Source of the DNA: Selaginella moellendorffii
Lineage: Eukaryota > Streptophyta > Lycopodiopsida > Selaginellales > Selaginellaceae
Length of the DNA stretch: 64,000 nt
Assembly (NCBI RefSeq): GCF_000143415.4
Contig: NW_003314276.1
Coordinates: 1,724,107-1,788,106, forward strand
Reading direction: 5' to 3'
Shown here: one piece after another, positions 30,864 through 43,259 of the stretch
Layout: every line of letters starts with the position of its first letter
How positions within the stretch are numbered: the first letter of the stretch is position 1
The notes under the pieces: generated by a model
What the model was told of the DNA's origin: nothing
The model's input: the letters and a program-made list of their open reading frames with translations, nothing else
Database searches by the model: none
Position numbers and translations under genes: made by a program

Positions 30864-32230
30864 GGATACTGGTCTTGGAGCCTGAGATCGTAAGGGAGGT
30901 TTTGTCTAAAAAGTTTTCTCAGTTTGATAAATCGGAGGTCAGGCTGCGGTTGGCAAACTTGTTCCTTGGTGGTGGATTAGTTTCTGTTACTGGAGAGGAG
31001 TGGAGTCATCACCGCCGACTCGTAGCACCAGCATTCTTTCATGAACGTATTAAAGTGGGTATTCATATTATTATCTTCTCATGGAATCTGGCTGATAAGT
31101 GTTTCTGATTCTCCTGTAAACAGCAAATGACCAGTACAATCGTAGGGTGCGCATCTCACATGCTTGATCAATGTGAAGCTACGATGCAGCAGAATCCCGA
31201 GATTGAATCTCTGGAGAGGTGCGTAAGCTCACAGGAGACGTTATCTCCCATACAGCATTTGGAACTAGCTATCTCAAAGGCCAGAGAGTTTTCGAGATAT
31301 TGTCTAAGAAAATCCCAGAGCTAGTGCCAAAACTCGTCAGCTTTTCCTGGATTCCAGGCTTCAGGGATGCTGGATCATCTATTGAACTGAATCATAATCA
31401 CTTGCTTACAGGTTTCTCCCACTTCCAATCAACCTCCAACTGTGGAAGCTTCATCAGGAGTTGGATTCTCTGATCACTGGGATCATAGACGAGCATTGGA
31501 ACTCAGTGAGTCAAGGGGGAGCAATACATACGGGAATGACTTACTCGGACTGATGCTAAAGGAGTGTGACAGCAGCAGTAATTTCACAAGCAGGGATCTG
31601 ATAGAGGAATGCAAGACATTCTACATTGCGGGGCATGAAACCACAGCGACCTTACTAACCTGGACTTTGATGCTACTGGGAGGCTATCCTGAATGGCAAG
31701 AATGCGCCCGTGCTGAGGTATACGAAGTATGTGGCAATGAGATTCCTGATGGCGAGAGTGTCAGCAGGCTCAAGCTAATTCCAAAACTTAACTTCTTGAT
31801 GGTGGGAATGATCCTTTACGAAACTCTGCGCCTGTATCCACCAGTAGTCGAGATGACCAGGGAGTGTGTGGAGGAGTCTTGGCTGCAAGATTTACACGTT
31901 CCAAGAGGAGTATCTGTGTCGTTTCCAATCGTTGGATTGCATCAGGATAAGGAGCTCTGGGGAGAAGATGCAGGCCAATTCAATCCGGATCGCTTCAAAG
32001 ATGGGATCTCAAGCGCGTGCAAGCATCCCAATGCTTTCATGCCGTTTTCGTTTGGGCTGCGGCTGTGCGTGGGCCAGTCGTTTGCGATGATCGAAGCCAA
32101 AGTCATTCTGGCTATGATACTACAGCAATTCTTGTTCCGGCTTTCACCAAACTACCGCCATAGTCCTGCAATGAAGTTTGGCTTGAAGCCTATCCATGGA
32201 GTGCCGCTTGTACTCGGTAAATGTGATGCA
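30864..32230 (+). pseudogene. P450 copy 2, 3' part
   Basis: Resumes in exon 2 with 'EPEIVREVLSKKFSQF' and continues through all later blocks: 'AGHETT' near 31635, 'ETLR' near 31820, 'FNPDRF' near 31985 and a heme block 'FSFGLRLCVG' (Pro and Val of copies 1 and 3 replaced). A 1 bp loss at ~31205 shifts the frame in exon 3. Where copies 1 and 3 have intron 4, this copy has lost both splice sites in a deletion, leaving a short open insert ('IPKLNFLM') between exons 4 and 5. With the copia insertion this is a clear pseudogene. Confidence 0.92.
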
Positions 32231-33663
32231 TGTTCATGGCATTGGAAGTCGAGGTCTTACCTTCATTGCTCTTGGTAAGTCTTTTCTTGCTTATAGACAC
32301 TAGTCATTCGTACGAAGCATCACAGGATACAGCTGAATGAAACGGAGAGAGCTTCAAGGCTGTATCATGGCTTGCGAATGAAGATGAACCAATTCCACAA
32401 AACGTGTGAGGCCATGAAACAATGTCCAGTGGAATGAATCACTGTTGATATGGTAAGGTTTTCTTATGTTGACACTGGGTATCTTTTCAAGTGGAAGGAG
32501 CTCTGGTATGGGAATATGTGAAGCATATTCTGTAGTATATGGAATGCCCTAGAGGAATGGAAGTGAAAAGTTTAAATTTTAGGTGATTGGATGTATAGAT
32601 TTTGGAACAAAAATTCTAGTGGATTGAGATGATTCTTGTTATAGAGGAGGCATTATCTATCCAATGAATCTTAGATGCTCTCTGATGGCATTTTCAAGGA
32701 AAGTTAACAGTAAATAATGGAAAGGTTATTGTGAAAATTTGGTATTGTGAATGTGATTATGGGTATTAAAAGTTATATGTTAGTGAGTTCTTTTGAATAT
32801 TTTTTCTTTAGTGTCACAACCAAAAGAAGTTTATATTGCTAAATCCTTTGTCAATCTTTCTTGTGCTAGTGGAGTTAATTAAACATTTTGAGTGTATTCA
32901 AAACGAACTAATATAAAGATGGAATTCCTACGTGTTATTAGTTAAGTATATTTAACCTGGTAAGGAATTCTTGTCTCATTACATTGATTAATGACAAAAA
33001 CCCTTGCATATTGAGATTAAACAATAGCTTTTTATATCTGCCAAACACCTTCATTATCATGCCCTAATCTCATTAGCTATTTATGGAAAGTGATTAAATC
33101 TTCAAGTTATCTTGAACATGATAGTGTTATTCCAAATTCACAATTTAACAGTCAAAGGCAAGGATAGTGGGATTTATATCTTCTGTTGATGTCTAAACTT
33201 AAGTGGTGTAATCCAATGAGATAATCCTATCATTCCATATTTAATAAATTTTTATGATTGCTCTATAAACTAACTCTTGGGGACTAAGGTGAAAGTTATT
33301 ATTTTTATTGACATAAAAGGCACAACTCTATGTTTTAATTGGCAAACCAAAACTAAAACTACAAAACATTTGCATAAAAAAGCTATTTATGGAAAGTTGT
33401 TGATTAGGGTCTTAGGAGGAAGATGGGTTGATCTTGTGCTTGATCGCCTCGCCCCTTCCAGGATGCTTGACACCAAACCATCAAGAAGCCCACGAGTGCA
33501 CTTAGTGGTGGATGAAAAGATGCAAAAACCTCTCTTGGGGCTCCATCACGATGTTCTAAACGTTTTTGAGGTAGCGGATGATTTATCAACCAGTTTGGTT
33601 TAAGAACTCAGAGTTGTTCAACAAGAATTAACTTTTTAAAACTTCTAATGCCACGAACATGCA
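32231..33663. other. Spacer between convergent P450 copies 2 and 3
   Basis: No gene is seen. It contains a repeat related to window positions 1-180 (at ~32860-33000) and a ~45 bp fragment of the 19.4 kb gypsy family integrase region (33148-33195, 'caaaggcaagga.a.tgggat'). The open frame 33277-33603 shows no recognised domain. The 3' flanks of copies 2 and 3 are related for ~30 bp past their stop codons. Confidence 0.5.
32860..33000. repeat. Dispersed AT-rich repeat, copy B
   Basis: Partner of 1-180 in the same orientation, sharing 'agttaattaaacat.ttgagtgta', 'ataaagat.gaattcctac' and 'ttagttaagtatattta'-like blocks. Class unknown. Confidence 0.55.
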
Positions 33664-35406
33664 TCACATTTTACTGAGTACAAGCGGCACTCCATGCATA
33701 GGCTTCAAGCCAAACTTTATCACAGGATTATGGCGGTAGTTCGGTGAAAGCCGGAACAAGAATCGCTGTAGTATCATAGCCAGAATGACTTTGGCTTCAA
33801 TCATCGCAAACGCCTGGCCCACACACACCCGCGGCCCAAACGAAAACGGCATGAAAGCATTGGGATGCTTGCACGCGCTTGAGATCCCATCTTTGAAGCG
33901 ATCCGGATTGAATTGGCCTGCATCTTCTCCCCAGAGCTCCTTATCCTGATGCAATCCAACGATTGGAAATGACACAGATACTCCTTTTGGAACGTGTAAA
34001 TCTTGCAGCCAAGACTCCTCCACACACTCCCTGGTCATCTCGATGGCTGGTGGATACAGCCGCAGAGTTTCGTAAAGGATCATTCCCACCTGTTCAAGAA
34101 TCAAGAAGTTAAGTTTTGGAGATATTGATCGACTTACGAGCTTGAGCCTGCTGACACTCTCACCATCAGGAACCTCATTGCCACATACTTCGTGTACCTC
34201 AGCACGGGCGCGTTCTTGCCATTCAGGATAGCCTCCCAGTAGCATCAAAGTCCAGGTTAGTAAGGTGGCTGTGGTCTCATGCCCTGCAATGTAGAATGTC
34301 TTGCATTCCTCTATCAGATCCCTGCTTGTGAAATTACTGCTGCTGTCACACTCCTTTAGCATCAATCCGAGTAGGTCATTCCTGTATGTATTACTCCTCC
34401 CTGACTTCACTGAGTTCCGACGCTCGTCTATGATCCCAGTGATCAGAGAATCCAACTCCTGATGAAGCTTCCACAGTCGGAGGTTGATTGGAAGTGGGAG
34501 AAACCTGTAAGCAAGTGATTATGATTCAGTTCAATAGATGATCCAGCATACCTGAAGCCTGGAATCCAGGAAAAGCTGACGAGTTTGGGCAGTAGCTCTG
34601 GGATTTTCATAGACAATATCTCGAAAACCCTCTGCCCTTTGAGATAGCTAGTTCCAAATGCTGTATGGGAGATAACGTCTCCTGTGAGCTTACGCACCTC
34701 TCCAGAGATTTCAATCTCGGGATTCTGCTGCCTCGTAGCTTCCCATTGATCAAGCATGCGAGATGCGCACCCTGCGATTGTACCGGTCATTTGCTGTGTA
34801 CAGGAGAATCAGCAAGACATCATGAGAAGATAATAGTATGAATACCCACTTTAATACGTTCATGAAAAAATGCTGGTGCAACGAGTCGGCGGTGATGACT
34901 CCATTCCTCTCCAGTAACAGAAACCAATCCACGACCAAGGAACAAGTTCGTGAACCGCAGCCTGGCCTCCGATTTATCAAATTGAGAAAACTTCTTAGAC
35001 AAAACCTCCCTTACGATCTCAGGCTCTGAGACCGATATCCTTGGTTCAGTTCCCCACCAGAACACAAATCTCTTCCCTGGACCATGATCATCAGAAACGA
35101 AGCTTTGAGATTCATCAGGGATGACAAGAACATACCATATTGCTTCCGCCATTTGAGCAACGCAGGATGTACCCGATGGAAGATGTCGTGGCTGAAACTT
35201 TCCATGTCGTGATCCTTGATGGCGCTCCTCATGTTCTGGATTTCAGCTATTTGGCCTACCATGAGTCGGGGTGGAGGCCCCTGAATGCCCTCCTTCTTCA
35301 GCTGCGCCGCGATCGCTCTGGGGCGCCACCAGTAGACCGTCACGAATCGCCATAGCACTGCAGTTAAGAGGACGATGCAAATGCTCAAGATCCACCTCCC
35401 TTCCAT
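33664..35406 (-). CDS. Cytochrome P450 (CYP72 clan), copy 3, intact
   Basis: Five exons on the minus strand: 35406-35136, 35076-34850, 34793-34552, 34504-34138 and 34089-33664. They sum to 1533 bp, a 510-residue protein of normal P450 length. A single N-terminal membrane anchor (about residues 4-22) and a Pro-rich hinge place it on the ER. The I-helix 'AGHETT' is at residues 320-325, ExxR at 376-379, 'FNPDRF' follows, and the heme ligand Cys458 lies in 'FSFGPRVCVG'. The sequence resembles CYP72-clan enzymes, which oxidise hormones or terpenoids; the substrate cannot be told. The second intron starts at AAA|GTGGGT, which keeps the frame into 'QMTGTIAGC'. It is the only undamaged copy of three. 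Confidence 0.93.
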
Positions 35407-38400
35407 TTGCTGGACTAAGGGTAAAATGTGTGGGAGATGTGCCAGGTGGGCGAGTGCATTTAAGCCAAGCAGATGGAGTGTTGTACACGTAAGGATCATC
35501 CCTAAGAAGCTACTTGGAACATCTAGCGTAGCACGGTCTGTGTGTGGTTACTCACTCTTCCATGATATACGTCAAATTTAAACTAGAGTTTTAAATAGTT
35601 TATAAATATTGATAAGATTATTCTAAATCCAAGCCATCAATCAGCATTATGGAATAGATTAGCAATTGCCCAGCAAATGCTGGGTGGCTGGCAAATTTCA
35701 TGCCATTTCAAGAGGTTTGCTGAGATTACCTATGTTTGCTGTTTAATCAACATTAATCTAGCAAACAACAAAACTTAGACATAGGACTAGCACACCTTTT
35801 CTAGGCCATGGTGAGTATTGAAAAAGCCTCCCATGCTTTCCATTGTGTCTTGACTACCACTTACACTGCAAAAGCACAAATGAGCCTAGTTTGTCAATCA
35901 ACAATCTGAGCTAATCGCTCTTGTCTACTGGAACACTCTGAAAGTAGAGAATGAGCTCTCGAGTTTCTAAATAGGGCAGAGGGTGGTTGTGTAATAGACT
36001 ATGCAAGCTACTTCAAGGGCCTGGCCATTGGAGAAGAAGGCAAGGAGCTCAATGGGAAGCTTGTCAAAGTTTTGGAGAATATAATGATGCTTGGGCTGTG
36101 AGAGGTGGATGGGGTTTGCAAGCTATGGCTTCGAGAACTCACATTGGGTTTGTTCTCTCATGCAGAAGAATAGGGACTGTTAACTCTTTGATGGTTTTGG
36201 CCACGTTGAAGGCTAGCTCTGGCTCCAGTTCTGCTGCTCGATGGCATCCACAAACCCAAACAAACACATCTCAAATGTCTATAGCACACAAAAGGCTAGA
36301 TTGCTATGGTTTAGGGCCAAATTAGTGGCCATTGTTATTGATTTTATGGCTAGCCCATCAAGACACTAGCATTCTAGCTGCTGACACCTACAACTGGCAC
36401 AAAGTTTCTTCTTTTTGATTGTCACACTGAAACTACAAGAAAAAACACTCAACCTAACTAGTCTAGATCTTGGAAGCTCTGAATTAATTCTAGTGCTGGT
36501 CAACTAGAAGTAGAAGCATCAGGTTGTGATGCAGCAGCCATAGAAGTGTCAATTCCAAATGATTGTGGGCAATCCTAAACTTTATGTGGCATGAGCCCAG
36601 TGACAATTTTGGGCACAATCATCCTTTATCACCACTCAATGATGCTAAGAGTACATGTTATTGGGAATGGATCCAAGGTAGTGGGCAGATTTCTCTTGTC
36701 CTGGGTGCAATGTGATTCTTGGACCAACGCATGTCTTCTCTAATCCATGGCTTTCACCCACAACACCCAATGAGTTTCTTCTCTTCCAGCCAACATGCCC
36801 ATTATTGATTGGCCATCCAAATATCAATGTGATTTTTCCCACAACCATGGCTACCGACCTTGGTCTAGGCCTAGGTTCCAATGGCTTTAGCTAGTAAGAG
36901 TTGCTAGATAGGATTGTAAGGACAATGACAATGGATTTATCTCCAGTCAGCCAAACCCTCTTGAAGAAAACCATTAAACAAGATAAGGCACATGCAAAAG
37001 GAAATGGATAAGACCCTAGATATAAGATTTGCTGTTGTGTGAGATCATCTGGGCCGGAGAGATGTTGACTTCTGCTAGGGTATCTAGGGGGAGAGGTCCT
37101 TCATCTCCCCACCATTTGTATACCAACACGGGCACACACATTTGCATTGAGTTAGAGAATCTAGTGTCAATCCAGTATGCAAGGAAGTAAATCATTCTTC
37201 AATAGTCTAAGCAATCATGCTTAACACATACCACGAAGATCCCCATGCTCAAGTGGTGCAAGCTCCTAGGCCTCCATCTCTAGCACTGGGCATTGCTAGT
37301 CCATTGCTATCTATTGGGCCATAGGGAAAGTTAAAAATAAAAAAAGTTTATTGTAGTTTGTCTTTTATGTTTTAAGGTATAGTAGGAGAGGAGTTAGTTG
37401 ATATAAAGCTTCTTTGTATACAATATTGATATATAAGTGATTAAATTTTTCATTCTACTTTGAGGAGTCTCACTCATAACCTCCATAAATCTTATTCCAG
37501 ACTTAAGGCTCGCTAACCCTGAGAATGGCATCCATGCCACTTAACCTTTGCATTTGGTCTAAGTGCTCCACATATCTGATCCTATGACTAACACCCAAAG
37601 GTACCACTAATATATCAGCCTGTTAGGCAAAGGCTATGCTCATTCACCTTTGTCACACCGATAATCCAACACCACCTACATCACAATCCCGTCTCTCAAA
37701 GACTAGCCATCCGTCCATGAGTACTCACCCCATATCCACTCTTTAGCATCCTTAAAATGCCCACAAATATGGGGAACAACCTTCCCCAATATCCCTTTTC
37801 AGTCCCCACCAAGTCCTTTTCTGTCGATGGCTGCGTTCATCAACATTGCCATTGGGTTAAGGCCCATAGACCTAACTACTATATCCCACTGTCCTCTAGA
37901 ATTTCCTCACTATGTGACCGTATCCTTGGTCATTACACCAAAGGATTGCTCCTTTTCCTTTCTACAATCAAGAGCTTTCAAACAACATTTTGGAACACCG
38001 TAGCCCTATGTGAGCTTCATGGGTACTTTCCCCACCTTTCGCCTTTGGGTGCTCTAGCCATGGGGCTAGAGCGAGGTTTCGTTGAGCCATGCCAAATATC
38101 CAAATAGTGCCACCGATGCTTGGATTGGGAGTATCGACCATTCAATCTCATGGGGGAGCTAAAGCCAAATTTTGAACACTTCACCAATCTACCCTACTTG
38201 TCTATCCATATTCACTCTAGCTTTGGACTCTTTAGTGGATATATCATCACCTAATATATGGGTATAGCCTTCTTGAATCACATTGGCATTTCCTAGCTAA
38301 ATTAGCTCTACTGGGGTCCAACCCCCACACTCTCCCTACTATACTTTTGGAACCCCTTGCAACCCCCTCCCCCCCGGGGACGATCGCTTTGGGCCTTCAC
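35407..38400. other. Upstream region of P450 copy 3 and repeat-poor spacer
   Basis: The first ~250 bp match, in inverse orientation, the upstream sequence of copy 1 and so are probably the shared P450 promoter. Beyond this only short open frames occur (35987-36325, 36645-36881 minus, 37757-38107), none with a recognised domain. The text at 37450-38340 is C-rich and not AT-rich like its surroundings, which suggests another unrecognised repeat. Confidence 0.45.
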
Positions 38401-38424
38401 CTAATAGCCTATATTAGTATTCAA

Positions 38425-38625
38425 ACTCGGACTCAGATCGGACTCGGTCTCAGTTCGGACTCAGACTTGGTATTGGTCTTGGTCTCAGTCTCGGTCTCGG
38501 TTCCATCTTGGGTTCCATCTCGGACTCCATCTTAGACTCCATCTTAGAATCCATCTCAAATCCATCTCGAACTTCATCTTGGGTCCATCTCGGATTTCAT
38601 CTCAGATCCATCTCGTTTCATGTTA
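38425..38625. repeat. Second degenerate 'ctcggact / ccatctcg' array
   Basis: Imperfect units 'ctcggactcaga', 'ggtctcagtctc' and then 'tccatctcggac' repeat for 200 bp. It is the same style as 16960-17215. It directly precedes a truncated gypsy piece. Confidence 0.78.
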
Positions 38626-38639
38626 AAGATAGAAAACAT

Positions 38640-39060
38640 AACTTTGCTCAAGAATAAATAAAGTTTCTCGGGCATATGGTAGGCAAGGATGGGCTCAAGG
38701 TGGACCTTAAGAAGGTCCAAGTGATCCAAGAATGGGAGTAATCATCAAATATATATAAGTTAAGGGCATTCTTGGGGCTATATAACTACTATTGAAAGTT
38801 TATTAAACACTATTCAAGAGTAACCCACTATAACTATTAAGTCGGGTGAAATCTAAAATGAGGTGCGTGATCAAGATCCTAGCTCAAAGTTACTCATTAC
38901 ACTAGCAATTTTGATTGAAAGTCATTCACAATATCTACTAACCCTCTAAGGGAAGTTCGAAGGTAACTTTGTTAAGATTTTTATTGACATGGGTGCTTCA
39001 GATAATTTTGTGGCTGCAGACATAATCTAGTAAGCCGAATTAATGATATAGTGGTTAGGT
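38640..39060 (+). mobile_element. Gypsy fragments (RT/RNase H junction and protease)
   Basis: 38640-38840 corresponds to the RT-RNase H connection of the 13.1-16.1 kb family ('GLKVDL.KVQ', 'ELRAFLGLYNYY' in decayed form) but on the plus strand. 38945-39030 holds a protease active-site-like block 'IFIDMGASDNFVAADI', in which the usual Asp-Thr/Ser-Gly reads Asp-Met-Gly. The order is opposite to that of a normal pol, so the locus is rearranged. Confidence 0.75.
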
Positions 39061-39119
39061 GAACCAAGAACTATAAAGTTTATTCAAGATAGCTAAAGCA
39101 CTAATGAGTTTTGAAAACA

Positions 39120-40215
39120 TCTTTCTCAGTGTTTGGCATACTCCTCTAGTTTCTCACTATAGATCAAGATATTGTTAATATAGATGACCATGAAATGATT
39201 CAGATAGGGTATAAAAATATGGTTCATCAACACTAAAAATGTTGCCAACACATTGCATAACCCAAAGGGTATCACTAAAAATTTAAAACTCCCATACCTT
39301 CTCTGATAAATTGTCTTTTTAACATTTTTCTTTGCTATCCTAATCTAGTAGTATCTTAACCTTATGTCAATCCTCGATAAGTATTTTACCTTTCCCAACC
39401 TATTGAACAGGTCCTCAATCCTTAATAAAGGGTTTTTGTTTTTCTTTGTATACTTATTGAGCAACTAGTAATTTATGCACATACACATAAAGCCATTTTT
39501 CTTTTTCACAAATAACATCGGCAGCCCATACAACAACTTACTCAATTTAACATACACTTTATTCACCAACTCCTCAAATTAGTGTTTGAGATCTTTGAGT
39601 TCTTTTTTGTTCAATCGATAGGAGGGACAAACCACCACCTTAGCACCCTCGACCAGCTTGATTTTATGTTCTATCAGTCGTGCAGAGGGTAATTCTGCCA
39701 GTAACTCCTTTGGCATGGTATTTTGAAATTGATATAATACCCACTAGATCAGTAAAGGTACTTCTTTTGTTTCCATCTTTTTGTCACTACCCTACTATGA
39801 GTAAGCACAAAAATACTGCCCTTGTTCCTTTAATGAGTTGTCCTCTCGTGGATACTAGGTTCAAATAGCAATCATACATTACTTTACCTTTAGATCTTAG
39901 GCCTCCACCCTAGATAATTCTCCTTAAGCATTCGCTAATACCATCAAGTTCCTATTTTGTTCATGCAAGATTACCATAAACCGATTGAACCAATTCATCC
40001 TAAAGATCATGTCAAATCCTGCTATATTTAACATGGTGAAATCCATGTCTACTTTCTATGTCCCTACTTTGACTCTTGCTTGCAACCCCAATCTAACTCT
40101 CGCAACAAGGAGATTCTATGGATCCACCACTAAATGCACCACGTGCTCCCGATCAAGGGCTCTAAGACATCCAAGAATTTCACACAAACAATCTCAACCT
40201 CAACTAGAGCATTTA
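39120..40215 (-). mobile_element. Gypsy fragment (RT and protease side), minus strand
   Basis: 39120-39720 is colinear with 14560-15190 on the minus strand (RT N-terminal half to just before the catalytic box), with many stops. 39880-40215 minus contains 'MDFTMLNIAGFDMIF.MNWFNRF', which corresponds to the protease region of this family. Together with the plus-strand pieces at 38640-39060 it shows an inversion or two separate fragments head to head. Confidence 0.75.
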
Positions 40216-40559
40216 GTCTTATAGTTATGCTTCTATAACTTAGCCATGTTATTTGAGTAAATTATATCTAGCAACTCTTAAGTTAAATAAGGTTTTCCTA
40301 ATTTGTAAAGACACTAAGGTCTTTTGTCACCCACTTGATGAAAGGATCACTCACACAAAAATGAAATCTCTTACCTTATATTTTTAGAATTAGCAACATT
40401 CATCAATAAACTTCTTTGCCCTATTCTAAGCCATATGTAAATTTTGTTTGCACCATAGGGTCTCCATAGATGAAAGGTTGGTGTTGGGAAATGCCACAAG
40501 AATTGGCGAGAATGGATGGCTAGAACATTGCCACATTTGGAGAAACATGGGAACATTGA

Positions 40560-43250
40560 TCTACTTGACTTCCTACGATCCTAGGTTATGCTTTATACTA
40601 TACTTGGAATGACATCCTATCTGCGTGGCCATGGTGGTGTGGTTATTTACATATGTGACAATCTTACCCCCTCATTCAAACTTTTGGAATCTGATACAGC
40701 CCACCACTACCTTGCCCTCCAGATCTAAGTCAAAGACAAAATGGAAATCATTGTAGCAATATGCTACTTCCCCCCTTGTATGGGTACTCACAAAGACTGA
40801 CCCATATGCCTCCCGGAAATATATCCTCAAATGTGGTGTTGCAGTTCATCTCAGGGATTTAATGTTCATATTGCCCGCTACCAATTGGCCTCTTGTTGCC
40901 TCACCCACCCATGACAATCAGAAGACATTATCCTCAATAGAGCTAGCAAACAATTCATACAACTTGCTGATGCTACTAGTCTACACTTTCCCAATGGTAC
41001 ACTAGAGTGGCAATCAACAATAGCCTTCACCTGTTATACACCTTGAGGCAATAGTGTCATAAACTACACACTCATCAACATGGAATTGGACCCTCATACC
41101 ACAGCATTTCATCTCTAGAGCTCTTCTAACCAATGGGTATTTGACTATCACCCTACCACCATGATCAAGGCTACCATCTTTGTCCCCATTGTTCCCCATT
41201 TACAAAATCACTAGTGAACGTGTTGCATTTTACCAACAAGGGGTGGCAAAATTGTGGAACTCTAATATTTTTTCTATACCACCTACCAAGCATGCTTTAT
41301 TGCTCTTTTCCATCATCACCATAGCTGCCTAATATACTTTCCCATAATGCAAGATAAATCACATTGGTAGGTTCCCAAGAGTTATTTGGTGGGATGATAA
41401 ATGTGGTCAACTTCATCAAATTAAACAATAAAAAGTCAAACAAAGTGCTCCTAATGCAGCAATCTTCCAGCAATATTTTCAATGACTATGTAAATGGAAA
41501 CAACACTAATCCTATATTCAGAAGAACTTAGAGAATGTACAGCAATTTCAAATGTCACCTCATAAAGCTTTCAAGATTCTCAAAAAGCTTGGAAATCCCA
41601 TCCTTCTTAACAGCACTAAGATTTGGGTGAACTATTTTAGACAGCTCTACACCTAACACATAAGAGACTCTACCACTTCCCAATCACAAGTTCCAATCCA
41701 ATTTAGTGAAGATGACATTCTCACTATGATAGATTGTCTTCACAAACAAAAAGCCCTAGATGCCTGGGGTCTCACAACTGAATTGCTCCAAGAATATGAC
41801 AAGAAGTTCTTAGCATGCATACTCTGCCCAATCTTTGAACAAGCAGCAAATGAAAATTTCCCTCAATAATGGACTCTAAACCATGTAAATCTGGAGATCC
41901 TATGGTCCAAGAAAATTATCAAACCATTATGGTGAGCTATCTTCTCCATATTCTAGGGCATCACCTTGTCTCTTGGAGTGAGACCAACTCAAAACAAGTT
42001 GCTGGCTTTCAACCTAAATTAGATCATCTCATCACACTGTGAACTGTGTATAAATGAATGATACACAAGAAGAAGAAATTGTTTTATTGCTTTATAGACT
42101 TTTGTAAAGCATTAAAGCATTTGACACAGTCCCATGAAAGGAACTTTTTCAGTGACTCTGAGAGCCACCAGAGTTGGTATAGGCCATTCAACAACTCCAT
42201 GCAACAATACTTGTAGAATATCCAAGAAGTCAACCAGTGGAATGCACAATAAGCAAGACTGTCCCTTATCCCCTATGTTGTTTAGATTGTACATTGATAC
42301 ATTGAAACACTTCTTCATGACGAAATTTTTTTTGACATTCTACCTCCTCCTATATGCAGGTGATTTGCTCCTGTTTTCCACAACTCGTCAAGGCCTCTAG
42401 CACCAGCTAGATTTTCTTGTGACCTTCTGCTACACTACTGGTTTATTTGTGAACCTTATGAAAATATAGATCATGGTATTTGGTCATCCACGACAACCAA
42501 GTGACAACAATGACCTCCATTACCAACACCACTTGCTGGTCAAAGTAGAAAATTACAAGTATTGGGTATATGGTCCACCACAAGAATCCCTAGAAGGCTA
42601 GGACAATAGAATGCATTCAAGGAGCCACAGGAGCATATTACTCACTCCAGAGTGATCTCAAGCAAGCTTTGGAGGAGGACAAGAGAGATCCTTGCTACTA
42701 CTGCTACCACTGCCGCTGGTGCTAGCATCTTTCTTTCAAGCGCATTGGCAGTGAAGCAAAGCAGTAAGGATTCTTGGTATTTTTTTATAGGATGCGAAGT
42801 GATCAATATCCTCACATATGCTAGGGAGGTTTGGGGTCTTGGACTACCACAAATGATATAGAGATAAATGGAACAACTTAACCGTTGGTTCCTGAATATT
42901 GAATTTGGCTGCAACAAAATAGCAATTGGGATCTTAATTATGGAATTTGGCTTGCTCTTGATGAACTCCAAGTATGGAAAAACACAATGCTACATCCTCA
43001 ACCTCATATGCACTATTCAAGATAAAATGGTCAAATATGTTGTCTCAGATTCTATCAACCTCATTAGAGATAGCAAAGGTTGGTGGCACAATCTTCGCTC
43101 TTGGACAAAAGATTTGGGCATGGATCTTGAGGCCCTCCTTCACGAAAATGCCACAACTGTCCCAGGCCATTGGCTTGAGTGAGCTTTCTAATAATGGTGG
43201 CTTCAAGGGGCTTAACATGATACAAGATTCCAACACTATCTATTAGCTAT
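40560..43250 (+). mobile_element. LINE (non-LTR retrotransposon) remnant
   Basis: An APE-type endonuclease region lies at ~40580-41200: 'GHGGVVIYICDNL', 'IVAICYFPP' and a decayed 'FDYHPTT' end. A LINE reverse transcriptase follows at ~41700-42500: 'KQKALDAWGLTTELL', 'GMHNKQDCPLSPMLF.LYID', a catalytic box reading 'YAGDLLLFS' (the first Asp of YADD is now Gly), and 'TGLFVNLMK..IMVFG'. The C-terminal region with 'ILTYAREVWGLGL' and 'WFLNIEFGCNK' is at 42810-43160. Stops are frequent. A ~120 bp foreign segment interrupts it at 42656-42776. No poly-A tail or target duplication was fixed. Confidence 0.88.
42656..42776 (+). repeat. Segment nearly identical to DNA near the NPF gene
   Basis: From 'ctttggaggagga' to 'gtaaggattc' this segment matches 58163-58272 with about five substitutions and no gaps. 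In both places it is open in plus frame ('REILATTATTAAGASIFLS') and in one minus frame. It lies between the LINE RT and the 'ILTYAREVWG' block, where LINEs have no such sequence. Origin: a copied piece inserted in the LINE, or two copies of an unknown third source. Confidence 0.85.
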
Positions 43251-43259
43251 CAACCTGCA

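Noticed and set aside
33277-33603. 108-codon open frame between P450 copies 2 and 3
   Set aside because: No recognisable motif and no support from the surrounding repeats; likely chance.
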